The position numbers and the translations under genes were made by a program. 36,112 bases of DNA from Flavobacterium sp. SLB02 (GTDB taxonomy: Bacteria; Bacteroidota; Bacteroidia; Flavobacteriales; Flavobacteriaceae), in contig NZ_CP045928.1 in the NCBI RefSeq assembly GCF_009664855.1, positions 2,313,926 to 2,350,037 on the forward strand. Direction: 5' to 3'. Positions 17,051 through 24,112 of the stretch are shown piece after piece. The notes below the pieces were generated by a model that had not been told where the DNA came from, ran no database searches, and saw nothing but the letters and a program-made list of their open reading frames with translations. Within the stretch, counting starts at the first letter, position 1. Every line of letters starts with the position of its first letter.

Positions 17051-17323
17051 TATTAACTCATTTTTTACATATAATAAAATTTAAACACAATTATACTAAT
17101 TATAAATCAAGTAAAAGGTTAAATACAAACCTTATAATTTGAAATATGTTAGCTTTTAACATTAAAACTAAAACGTTTTCGCAATTAAAAAATAGAAAAT
17201 AATGCAAACTATATCGTTTTTTCAATAATTATTAACAGACTTTTCATACTAAAACTAATATTTATATGTATTTTTGTTTTATAAAGGTACAATTATACTG
17301 CATTCAGACGGTAAAACCATTTT

Positions 17324-17358
17324 CCACTTCCCAAAAGCGATGCAACTTTGCACAATGG
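17324..17358 (+). repeat. direct repeat copy B
   Basis: A 35-bp partner of copy A (16202-16235), in the same orientation, with 31 matching bases in three blocks (9, 14 and 8). Two of the three substitutions (C/T and A/G) would still pair as G-U wobbles if RNA from copy B met the antisense of copy A. The third (C/A) and the 1-bp gap would not. Confidence 0.75.
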
Positions 17359-17375
17359 ATGTGTAACGTACCAAT

Positions 17376-17417
17376 AAACAGGAGTCTATCAGCAGATAGG
17401 ACTCCTGTTTTGTTTTC
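17376..17417 (+). terminator. strong intrinsic terminator
   Basis: AAACAGGAGTC (17376-17386) pairs perfectly with GACTCCTGTTT (17400-17410), and TATC/GATA extends the stem across a single bulged G, with an AGCA loop. A T-rich tract (TGTTTTC) follows on the plus strand. It ends a short transcript arising from the control region, not any annotated gene. Confidence 0.7.
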
Positions 17418-17538
17418 TACAAGTCAAACTTAAAATTCAACCTTTTACCCCCTCTAAATATTCATCAACGTTTTAGCTGTATAATTACGGACAAAGCAAT
17501 TATTATTAATTAAAATTACAAAAATCGCAATTTATTTT

Positions 17539-17550
17539 TTGGTTAACCAA
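17539..17550. promoter_or_regulatory. FadR/GntR-type operator, acetylesterase promoter
   Basis: TTGGTTAACCAA is a perfect 12-bp palindrome with the same arms and spacing as the gntR site. It lies 45 bp upstream of the esterase ATG. A -7-like box TACATTTA (17562-17569) follows it by about 11 bp, so the operator would cover the -33 region. This suggests the esterase is repressed by the alginate-locus GntR protein. Confidence 0.68.
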
Positions 17551-17594
17551 TTTTAATTATATACATTTACCACACTTATTTATTCCTATTGTTT

Positions 17595-19502
17595 ATGAAA
17601 CGTATATTTTCCTTAGTCTTTTTAGCGATTTTTACAGGAGCTTTTGCAAAAGTTTCACTACCAAAGTTTTTCTCAGACCATATGGTCTTGCAACGCGAAG
17701 CTACAATCACAATTTATGGTTGGGCTGATAGGGGAAAAACAGTCAAAGTGAGTTTTAATAATAGAAATCTGGAGACAAAAGCCAACCAAAAAGGTGAATG
17801 GTCTATTGATTTCCCGGCAGAAAAAGCTGGCGGCCCTTTTGAAATGAAGATTTCAGAAGATAACACGGTTATTTTTAAAGACATATATATTGGAGACGTT
17901 TGGTTTTGTTCCGGTCAATCTAATATGGGCTGGAAACTGGAAGATGCTTTAAACGGAAAAGAAGAATTATCAAAAGCGAACTACCAAAAAATAAAACTGC
18001 TTCAGGTTTCAAGAACAATGGCTGGAACGCCGCAAAACGACATTGAAAAAGGCCAATGGGAAACATGCTCGCCTAAAAGCGGTGAAGGTTTTTCGGCAGT
18101 GGCTTATTTCTTTGGAAGAGAATTATTCCTTAAATACAATGTGCCAATAGGTTTGATAAATTCATCTTGGGGAGGTACCAATATTGAAGCTTGGATGAGC
18201 GAAGATTTGATGGGAAAACATGCTTCAGCAAGGAAAGTCATTGACAAAATGAAAACAATGAATTTTGCTGATATCGTAGAAACATACAAAAATCAATTTA
18301 AAGCTTGGGAAGAAAAAGCTGATCGACTTGATGTTGGAACACAAGAAAAATGGCACGAAAAAACATACAACACTTCCTCTTGGAAACCAATTAATCTTCC
18401 TGTCTATTGGAGCAAAGCTAAAGTAACACCTAATGATGGTGTGATTTGGGTAAGCAGAAGTTTTGATTTGACTGCAAAAGATCTAGCTTCAGACGACATC
18501 ATTTTAAGCATCGGTCGTGTTGATAATGAAGACATTACTTACATCAATGGAATTAAAGTTGGCGAAAGCACTCAAAAAGACTTAGACCGCTTTTACAAGG
18601 TTCCAAAAACGGTTTTGGTGGCTGGAAAAAATATCATCACAATTCGTGTAAAAAATACAGGAGACATCGGAGGTTTTCGTGGAGATGATTCTTCTTTAAA
18701 TTTAAAAACAGCTTCGCAAAAACTTTCCCTGGCGGGACAATGGCGTTATGAAGTGGGAACAAAAGATATCGAGGAAGTTCCTGAGAGACAGCATCCGACG
18801 AAATATGCTACATCGCTTTACAACGGAATGGTCACGCCTTTCTTCGGAATAAAAATCAAAGGAATTATTTGGTACCAAGGCGAAGCAAATTCTAAAAACG
18901 CAAAAGAATATGCAACGATGTTTCAAGAAATGATTACTGATTGGAGAAAAAATTGGAAATCGGACCTTCCGTTTATTTTTGCACAATTGCCAAATTATGA
19001 TAACCAAAATAACCGCTGGATTACACTTCGTGAGTCACAAGCAAAAGCATTGAATTTGAAAAACACAGGAATGGCTGTATTAATTGATGTGGGTGAAAAT
19101 GATAACATCCATCCCATTTACAAACAAGTTGTTGGAAAAAGAATGGCTTTAATTGCGCAAAATATTGCTTATGGAGAAAAAGAAGTTCCAGCCTCAGCAC
19201 CTGTTTTTGAGAGCTATAAAGCTGACCAAAATTCGATTACGGTAACATTTAAAGGAGGAACTTTCGCTACCGAATCTGCAAAATCGAACATAAACGGTTT
19301 TATGATTGCCGGAATCGATAAAAAATTCTATCCAGCAAATGCTTTTTTACAAGCCGATTTAAAGACAATAAAACTAACGAGTTCTGAAGTTTCAAATCCT
19401 ATAGAAGTCCGTTATTTGTGGGCTGATGCACCAGGAAAAATCATGCTTTACAATACAAGTGGTTTGCCCACACCTCCATTTAGAACAGATAATTGGCAAT
19501 AA
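17595..19502 (+). CDS. SASA-family carbohydrate acetylesterase (sialate O-acetylesterase-like)
   Basis: A 635-residue protein from the ATG at 17595; the upstream TTG at 17589 only adds two residues before the natural signal peptide (1-18). An N-terminal beta-sandwich (about 20-95) precedes the SGNH/SASA hydrolase core. The nucleophile is S109 in CSGQSNM, an IIWYQGEANSK block lies near residue 425, and the catalytic Asp-x-x-His region is GENDNIHP near residue 500-507. A galactose-binding-like beta domain (about 245-365) is inserted in the core, as in other family members. The name reflects homology; sialate is an unlikely substrate here. Since its operator matches the one at gntR, it may remove O-acetyl groups from acetylated (bacterial) alginate before lyase action. 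It is divergent from the main operon. Confidence 0.85.
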   Translation: MKRIFSLVFLAIFTGAFAKVSLPKFFSDHMVLQREATITIYGWADRGKTVKVSFNNRNLETKANQKGEWSIDFPAEKAGGPFEMKISEDNTVIFKDIYIGDVWFCSGQSNMGWKLEDALNGKEELSKANYQKIKLLQVSRTMAGTPQNDIEKGQWETCSPKSGEGFSAVAYFFGRELFLKYNVPIGLINSSWGGTNIEAWMSEDLMGKHASARKVIDKMKTMNFADIVETYKNQFKAWEEKADRLDVGTQEKWHEKTYNTSSWKPINLPVYWSKAKVTPNDGVIWVSRSFDLTAKDLASDDIILSIGRVDNEDITYINGIKVGESTQKDLDRFYKVPKTVLVAGKNIITIRVKNTGDIGGFRGDDSSLNLKTASQKLSLAGQWRYEVGTKDIEEVPERQHPTKYATSLYNGMVTPFFGIKIKGIIWYQGEANSKNAKEYATMFQEMITDWRKNWKSDLPFIFAQLPNYDNQNNRWITLRESQAKALNLKNTGMAVLIDVGENDNIHPIYKQVVGKRMALIAQNIAYGEKEVPASAPVFESYKADQNSITVTFKGGTFATESAKSNINGFMIAGIDKKFYPANAFLQADLKTIKLTSSEVSNPIEVRYLWADAPGKIMLYNTSGLPTPPFRTDNWQ

Positions 19503-19515
19503 TAACAGGTTCACA

Positions 19516-19608
19516 CTACTGGATTATCAGACGTACAAATTTCTGCAACAAGGCAATACGGTCTTCCAAACTTATTGTAGGCCAGACACCTTGCCCGTTA
19601 TCAATTAT
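19516..19608 (-). pseudogene. relic of an aldehyde dehydrogenase (GapN-like) gene
   Basis: A 30-codon open stretch on the minus strand, bounded by stops at 19611-19609 and 19518-19516, reads like an N-terminal segment of aldehyde dehydrogenases of the non-phosphorylating glyceraldehyde-3-phosphate type: DNGQGVWPTISLEDRIALLQKF. It has no start codon and no continuation. A weakly similar stretch with LDVATKLKRHY lies upstream in another frame. This suggests a decayed gene fragment left between the esterase and the HxlR gene. The identification rests on remembered family motifs. Confidence 0.4.
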
Positions 19609-19715
19609 TTAAACAGTGTTTAAATTCAAAATAATGACGTTTTAGTTTCGTGGCAACATCTAATTGAGCTTTGTTTTATCAGAATACCTGATTTTAACAT
19701 GAAGATCATAAATCC

Positions 19716-20051
19716 CTAAACTTCTTGTTTTACCAATAATTTCCCCCAGTCGTTTAGCAACCATAAGACATCTACTAGTTTTCTCCCAGTTTCAGTAAGT
19801 GAATATTCTACTCTGGGAGGAAGTTCGTTGAAAGATTCTTTAGTCAGAATGCCGTCTTGCTCCATTTCCTTTAGCTGCTGATTCAAAACACGTCTGTCTA
19901 CTTTAGCAATACCGCGCAAAAATTCACTGGGACGTTTCTTTCCTTCGTTAATCTGCCAGACAATGGGAATCTTCCATTTTCCGCTGATTGTATTTACTGC
20001 AATTTCTAACGGACAAACTTTATTTTCGGCTGCTTTCTCCTGTATTTTCAT
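19716..20051 (-). CDS. HxlR-family winged-helix regulator
   Basis: A small DNA-binding protein; starting at the ATG at 20051 gives 111 residues, the family's usual length. The longer frame begins at a TTG at 20081 and adds ten unconvincing residues. Family features are an N-terminal conserved cysteine (NKVCPLEIA, C13), GKWKIPIVWQI, the helix-turn-helix around RPSEFLRGIAKVDRRVLNQQLKEMEQDGI, and the wing PPRVEYSLTETGR. HxlR proteins sense redox, electrophiles or small metabolites, often through the N-terminal cysteine. The gene is divergent from the HEAT-repeat DNA-repair-like gene, 122 bp apart, which it may control. Confidence 0.88.
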   Translation of the reverse strand: MKIQEKAAENKVCPLEIAVNTISGKWKIPIVWQINEGKKRPSEFLRGIAKVDRRVLNQQLKEMEQDGILTKESFNELPPRVEYSLTETGRKLVDVLWLLNDWGKLLVKQEV

Positions 20052-20149
20052 AATAGTGACTTTTTTATCCCTATGCGACAATTTTGTGCGGTATTGTCCA
20101 TGTTGAATCTATTTTAAACCTTTACAAAAATAATCAAATTAAAAAGACC

Positions 20150-20160
20150 TGACATTGTCA
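20150..20160. promoter_or_regulatory. palindrome before the HEAT-repeat gene
   Basis: TGACATTGTCA, a perfect 5-bp inverted repeat with a 1-bp centre, 13 bp before the ATG at 20174 and in the region shared with the divergent HxlR gene. A second, shorter dyad (ACAATTTTGT, 20078-20087) lies before the HxlR start. These are candidate HxlR operators. Confidence 0.35.
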
Positions 20161-20173
20161 AATAACTACCATT

Positions 20174-20977
20174 ATGTCTGAAATAAAACGAAAAGGATCA
20201 CGCTCGGTAAAAGATATTCCTGGTTCAATATTAGCTCAGTTAAACAAGGGAGAAATTGAAACAGCTAATTTAGTAGAATGGCTTGCCGTAGATCAAAAAC
20301 TACTACTTGAAAATCTACTTCAAGAATTCAAACGTACTCTTTATTTAAAACCTATTCTCAAGAGCATTGACTCTTTGGCAAAACAGACAGTCAACACCAT
20401 AAATGAAACCATCGGAAATTCTCTTATGGAATTGGCCAAACAAGAAAATGATGATGAAATTTTAGAATTAATAAAATTACATCCATCAGATTTGGTTCGC
20501 TGTTGGGCTACTTATGCTATTGGCAGAAATGCCAAACTATCGATTGAAGAAATATTAATCCAAATTCAGCCTTTTGCTGCAGACAAACATTTCGGGGTTA
20601 GAGAAATATGCTGGCTGGCCGTTCGATCTGCCTTAATCAAAAATCTTGATCGGGGTTTGACAATCCTCTCAAATTGGGCCAAGAATCCAGATGAAAATAT
20701 CAGGCGCTTTGCCAGTGAAGCCACCCGGCCAAGAGGTGTTTGGAGTGAACATATCGAAGAATTAAAAAAAAATCCAGAACTAGGTTTGCCTATTTTAGAA
20801 CCTTTAAAATCTGACCCTTCAAAATATGTTCAAAACAGTGTCGCCAACTGGCTCAACGACGCCAGTAAGACCAAACCAGAATTTGTACTGGGCATTTGTG
20901 CTGAATGGAAGGAAAAAAGCCCTTCTAAAGAAACGGCTTATATTATAAAAAAAGCGTTGAGAACTATTCAAAAATAA
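20174..20977 (+). CDS. HEAT-repeat DNA alkylation repair-like protein (AlkC/AlkD type)
   Basis: A 267-residue, all-helical protein without signal peptide. Repeated helical pairs from about residue 85 on (VRCWATYAIGR, VREICWLAVRSAL, IRRFASEATRPRG, VQNSVANWLNDASK) are typical HEAT/ARM-like repeats of the AlkC/AlkD superfamily. That family comprises DNA glycosylases that excise 3-methyladenine or 7-methylguanine. The RPRGVWS and PSKYVQNSVANWLND segments are the best match to AlkC-like COG4335 proteins. The first 80 residues are less conserved. Glycosylase activity is not certain, as some relatives are only DNA-binding. Its divergent partner is HxlR, which suggests induction by reactive compounds. 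Confidence 0.8.
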   Translation: MSEIKRKGSRSVKDIPGSILAQLNKGEIETANLVEWLAVDQKLLLENLLQEFKRTLYLKPILKSIDSLAKQTVNTINETIGNSLMELAKQENDDEILELIKLHPSDLVRCWATYAIGRNAKLSIEEILIQIQPFAADKHFGVREICWLAVRSALIKNLDRGLTILSNWAKNPDENIRRFASEATRPRGVWSEHIEELKKNPELGLPILEPLKSDPSKYVQNSVANWLNDASKTKPEFVLGICAEWKEKSPSKETAYIIKKALRTIQK

Positions 20978-20981
20978 AGAG

Positions 20982-21020
20982 AAACAAAAAAGGGGAATAG
21001 CTTTACAACTATTCCCCTTT
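20982..21020 (-). terminator. intrinsic terminator (minus strand)
   Basis: AAAGGGGAATAG (20989-21000) pairs perfectly with CTATTCCCCTTT (21009-21020) around an 8-nt loop. On the minus strand it is followed by TTTTTTG; on the plus strand there is no T-run. It therefore mainly serves leftward transcripts, though it may also help end the HEAT-repeat gene just upstream. Confidence 0.7.
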
Positions 21021-21204
21021 ACAATTAACTAAACTAAACCTTTATTGGTCCCCACCGTTCATAAAAGTCATCAAAAGTGTGTAAGCATTCTTTGTTACAA
21101 TTTTGGATGACGTATTTATCGAAGAAGACTTAATCTGGCGGTAATCATCACTTCTAGTTCCCGGTTCTTAAGCAATATATAAGGAACTTTTATTATTTTA
21201 TAAT
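20983..21204 (-). ncRNA. possible small transcript or gene remnant with its own promoter and terminator
   Basis: On the minus strand a TAGGTTTG -7 box (21218-21211) is followed about 220 nt later by a strong hairpin with U-tract (20989-21020). Inside lies a short frame without start codon, between stops at 21168-21170 and 21042-21044, ending MTFMNGGDQ. That protein-like tail just before the terminator may be the last piece of a deleted gene. Alternatively the unit is a small RNA. The only ATG-started frame early in it encodes ten residues. Confidence 0.35.
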
Positions 21205-21459
21205 AATAAACAAACCTATAATTTAATTTATTGAACTAAAAGCTAAAAATGTTTGATGGTTTATCCATCTTAAAAACATTTTGAATGCCCAATCTTACTA
21301 GAAAAATAAACTTACTATTTTTATTTTTTACTTTATTGTAATAAATTTACCAATTAACAACTAGTTCTTTTTGAGGTAATGATAAAATCCTATTTGTAAT
21401 TGATCAAAAACAGGCGAAGTTCTAAAATGTAAAAATTAGTAAAAGAATTATAATAGAAA

Positions 21460-21867
21460 GTGAATAGACTTCTGGAAAAATTGACAACTAAATTAGTAAA
21501 AAAGCCTAAGTTACTTTTTTTAATTGACAGTATTGGAGCCTTTCTTACTGCTCTATTATTGTTTGTAATATTAAAAAATCTTACTTACTATTTTGGTATG
21601 CCTAAAACTAATATTGCTTTGCTTTTCTCAATAGCAGCCTGTTTTTGCCTTTATTCAGCGATTTGCTTTTTATTTCTAAAAGGAAAATGGAAATTTTTTA
21701 TAAAAATAATAAGCTTTGCTAATTTACTTTATTCTTTGTTGACCCTGGGATTTTTATTTGCAAATTATAACCAAATTACAAATCTAGATTTGACATACTT
21801 CTTATTGGAAATAGTAATAATTTCTGCCATTGTATATATAGAACTTAATGTCTGGTCCAGAATGTAA
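21460..21867 (+). CDS. small four-helix membrane protein, unknown function
   Basis: A 135-residue protein read from a GTG start at 21460; no ATG lies near enough to include the basic N-terminus (NRLLEKLTTKLVKKPK). Four hydrophobic segments follow (about 19-41, 51-73, 78-100 and 111-129), with short charged loops, so it is an inner-membrane protein with both ends probably cytoplasmic. I do not recognise a family and see no catalytic motif. It precedes the AraC gene by 114 bp in the same direction; co-function is possible but not shown. Confidence 0.7.
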   Translation: MNRLLEKLTTKLVKKPKLLFLIDSIGAFLTALLLFVILKNLTYYFGMPKTNIALLFSIAACFCLYSAICFLFLKGKWKFFIKIISFANLLYSLLTLGFLFANYNQITNLDLTYFLLEIVIISAIVYIELNVWSRM

Positions 21868-21981
21868 TAAACTCTTAATTCTTTCAAGACAAAATAAATG
21901 TAAAAAAGTAAAAACATTTTTTTTTAATTTATCTTAAAAAATATGATACGATTTTCAAATTGTATAAAATGAATTATTAAA

Positions 21982-22794
21982 ATGAATTTAGAATTTTACA
22001 AACCAAAAAATACGCTGCTCCAAAAGTATATCGAAGGGTTTTATTTTATTGTGGAAGATTCTACGTCTGATCCTTTAATCTATCGCACATTCCCTAATAA
22101 TTATGTTATTATTGCTATTGCGCAGAATATTGCTTTGACCCATAGAGATGGAATGATGATAATTACTCCTTCACAGGAAAATAATATTGTTTCTAACATC
22201 ATCTACCGCTATAATACTCCAATCGAAATATCCTATCTGAAACTCATCAATGAGATTACCATATATTTTAAGCCGCTGGGTTTGAATTCTTTTATCGAAA
22301 ACGTAGATTTTTTTTATTCTAAAGATCATACTAGGAAAATTGAGTTCGATCCCTATACTGATTTTAAACCGGAAATGGAGAAAATTTTCAATATCACCAA
22401 CAGGCAAAAACAGATTGAAACTCTTGAACTTTACTGGTTATCTAAATTCAGAGAAAAAGATGTTTCATTGGCTGAGGAATTAATCCAGGATATAGAAGCG
22501 GATGCCAAAATAACTGAACTGGCAAACAAGTATAAAATTTCAAGACAGTATCTCAGTAAAATATTTCAAAAAAATGTTGGAAAATCTCCCTCTGAATATC
22601 GAAAAATACATCGATTCAGAAGATCAATTATGGAAAAAAACAAAGCAAAAAACTTAACCGAATTATCGTGTGATAACCTATTCTATGATCAATCGCATTT
22701 TATTAAAGATTTTCAGGACTTGACCCATAACAACCCGAAATTTTTCTTCAAAAATGTAGATACAGAAAAAGAAAATGTGTGGCTTTTTATTTAA
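21982..22794 (+). CDS. AraC-family transcription regulator
   Basis: A 270-residue protein. The N-terminal 160 residues form a beta-rich sensor domain of the DUF6597-like type often seen in Bacteroidota AraC proteins (start FYKPKNTLLQKYIEGFYF). The C-terminal AraC domain has the first helix-turn-helix at about 178-200 (ITELANKYKISRQYLSKIFQKNVG) and the second at about 225-250 (LTELSCDNLFYDQSHFIKDFQDLTHNNPKFF). The second ends in the usual G/N-x-x-P-x-x-F-type signature. It probably activates the downstream serine hydrolase gene, 143 bp away on the same strand. No ligand can be inferred. Confidence 0.85.
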   Translation: MNLEFYKPKNTLLQKYIEGFYFIVEDSTSDPLIYRTFPNNYVIIAIAQNIALTHRDGMMIITPSQENNIVSNIIYRYNTPIEISYLKLINEITIYFKPLGLNSFIENVDFFYSKDHTRKIEFDPYTDFKPEMEKIFNITNRQKQIETLELYWLSKFREKDVSLAEELIQDIEADAKITELANKYKISRQYLSKIFQKNVGKSPSEYRKIHRFRRSIMEKNKAKNLTELSCDNLFYDQSHFIKDFQDLTHNNPKFFFKNVDTEKENVWLFI

Positions 22795-22881
22795 TGCTGT
22801 TTCCATTTTTACAATTTCAAAAGCGAACCATTTACTTTCTTTGCCATTAAAATATTTGAGATGTTTATAAACCAATTCTGA

Positions 22882-22904
22882 ATTGAATACAATTATAATT
22901 CAAT
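22882..22904. promoter_or_regulatory. inverted repeat before the serine hydrolase gene
   Basis: ATTGAAT (22882-22888) and ATTCAAT (22898-22904) form a perfect 7-bp inverted repeat with a 9-bp spacer, 33 bp before the ATG at 22938. It is a possible regulator site; AT-rich sequence makes chance occurrence quite possible. Confidence 0.25.
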
Positions 22905-22937
22905 CAAATAAGTGGAATATTAATTAAAAAAAAAGAA

Positions 22938-24104
22938 ATGCGTAAAAAAGCTTTAATAGCAATCCTGGGAATGCTAGTAGTTCATACCTATGGACAAAAT
23001 ATCAACAAAAATAAACTCGAAGCACTTTTAGCAAAGGCTGATAAGACAAACTCAGAAGCTGTTATCATCTATAAAGACAATGAATTGGTTGTTGAAAAAT
23101 ATTTCGGCATTGGAAAGCCAGACACGAAAATTGAAGGCATGTCCTGCACCAAAAGTATAGTAGGCCTGGCAGTGGCGTGTATGCTTAGCGATCAATTGAT
23201 TGAAACTCTGGATACTCCAATAGCCAAATATTACCCTGAATGGATGCAAGGTCAAAAACAGTTTGTTACCATACGTCATTTGGTTAATATGACCTCAGGT
23301 ATGCAAAACAATCCCAGTGCGTCTGTAGAAATCTATCCTAGTGCAGATTTTGTACAATTGGCCCTTGCCGCCGAACTTTCAAAAAAACCGGGGGAAGTTT
23401 GGGAATACAATAATAAATCTTTAAATCTTATGGCCGGTGTAATCGAAAAAATAACCGGTAAACGTATGGATCAATATATAGGGGAGAGACTTTTTAAAAA
23501 TCTGGAGATTACCGATTATAGCTGGACTTTGGACCAGAAAGGAAATCCTCACGTTATGTCTGGATGCCAAATTAAGCCGAAAGATATGATTAAATTGGGG
23601 CTCTTACTGGCAAACAAAGGAAAATACAATAATAATGTGATTATTTCTCAAGAGCATATCAATGAAGTTGTAAAACCATCAGCTCAGTATCAAGGCTACT
23701 CAATGTTATGGTGGATTGATTATGAAAACACAATCTCAATTGTTGATGAGCAAATTATCACCGAATTAAAAAAAAATAATATATCAAAAGACTTCATCAA
23801 AAAAGCTACTAAAATGAAAGGAGTTTACAATTCTAATGAGGAGTATTTGATAAAACTCAGATCGGTTTTCGGCGATAACCCTTATCAGGATATTGCTAAG
23901 AATCTAACATCGGGATTACGTCTTCGTAAAAGACAATTTAGCGGCAAGGTAACCTATCGTGCCGACGGATATTTAGGTAATTACATTATTGTTGATCCAA
24001 TAAATAATATTGTTGCCCTTAGAATGATAAGCCATCAAAGTCATAAGGAAGAAAAAGATAACTTTTCAGATTTTGGTAAACAGGTAATCGATTTAATCCA
24101 ATAG
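22938..24104 (+). CDS. serine hydrolase, beta-lactamase/PBP fold (class C-like)
   Basis: A 388-residue exported protein with a signal peptide (1-19, cleavage near TYGQ). It has the S-x-x-K nucleophile motif S69-C-T-K72 and the Y-x-N motif Y157-N-N, both typical of the Beta-lactamase (PF00144) family that includes AmpC, EstB-type esterases and D-aminopeptidases. The KTG-like third motif is not obvious; a histidine-containing C-terminal segment (MISHQSH, near 363) may stand in. About 60 residues (about 260-315) form a charged helical insertion. Physiological substrate is unknown; antibiotic resistance should not be assumed. The upstream AraC gene may regulate it. Confidence 0.82.
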   Translation: MRKKALIAILGMLVVHTYGQNINKNKLEALLAKADKTNSEAVIIYKDNELVVEKYFGIGKPDTKIEGMSCTKSIVGLAVACMLSDQLIETLDTPIAKYYPEWMQGQKQFVTIRHLVNMTSGMQNNPSASVEIYPSADFVQLALAAELSKKPGEVWEYNNKSLNLMAGVIEKITGKRMDQYIGERLFKNLEITDYSWTLDQKGNPHVMSGCQIKPKDMIKLGLLLANKGKYNNNVIISQEHINEVVKPSAQYQGYSMLWWIDYENTISIVDEQIITELKKNNISKDFIKKATKMKGVYNSNEEYLIKLRSVFGDNPYQDIAKNLTSGLRLRKRQFSGKVTYRADGYLGNYIIVDPINNIVALRMISHQSHKEEKDNFSDFGKQVIDLIQ

Positions 24105-24112
24105 ACAACAGT

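Larger units (their letters stand above)
17269..17417 (+). ncRNA. putative small RNA unit carrying repeat B
   Basis: TATTTTTG (17269-17276) matches the -7 consensus, though no TTTG is seen at the expected -33 distance. A start near 17283 and an end in the T-tract after the hairpin at 17376-17410 would give an RNA of about 130-135 nt. It contains repeat copy B and no substantial reading frame. It ends well before the separate esterase promoter, so it looks like an independent unit. A transcript crossing copy A on the opposite strand (gntR 3' end or susC leader) would be largely complementary to it. Existence and role are inference from sequence signals. Confidence 0.4.
16999..17594. other. divergent control region between gntR and the acetylesterase
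   Basis: This gene-free stretch of almost 600 bp holds, left to right: the gntR promoter and operator; about 200 bp of very AT-rich DNA with no clear feature; a plus-strand -7 box; repeat copy B; a strong terminator hairpin; and the esterase promoter with its operator. No open frame of useful length was found, only an 8-codon ATG frame inside repeat B. Confidence 0.7.
20978..21459. other. intergenic region after the HEAT-repeat gene
   Basis: This 480-bp stretch contains the minus-strand terminator and small transcript described separately and an imperfect hairpin at 21246-21282 (AAAATGTTT with AAACATTTT, inner GATGG/CCATC). From about 21283 to 21459 the DNA is AT-rich and I see no gene or clear site. 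Confidence 0.6.

Noticed and set aside
16217..17367. Short ATG frames inside both repeats (MQLHTM and MQLCTM starts) as conserved leader peptides
   Set aside because: They are 13 and 8 codons, have no convincing ribosome binding site, and differ after the shared core, so the similarity is better explained at the DNA or RNA level.
20052..20081. TTG-started extension of the HxlR gene
   Set aside because: Ten extra residues have no family similarity and run into the control region; the ATG at 20051 gives typical length.
21246..21282. Imperfect hairpin as a terminator of a neighbouring gene
   Set aside because: No T-run follows on either strand and no gene ends nearby; kept only as a structural note in the intergenic entry.
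22678..22875. Minus-strand frame over the AraC end and the following gap (KWFAFEIVKMETALN)
   Set aside because: Part looks protein-like, but most overlaps the AraC coding end in antisense, with no start context or family match.
22938..24104. Calling the serine hydrolase a beta-lactamase resistance gene
   Set aside because: It has S-x-x-K and Y-x-N motifs but no clear KTG motif, and the family is mostly esterases and peptidases; resistance cannot be supported.
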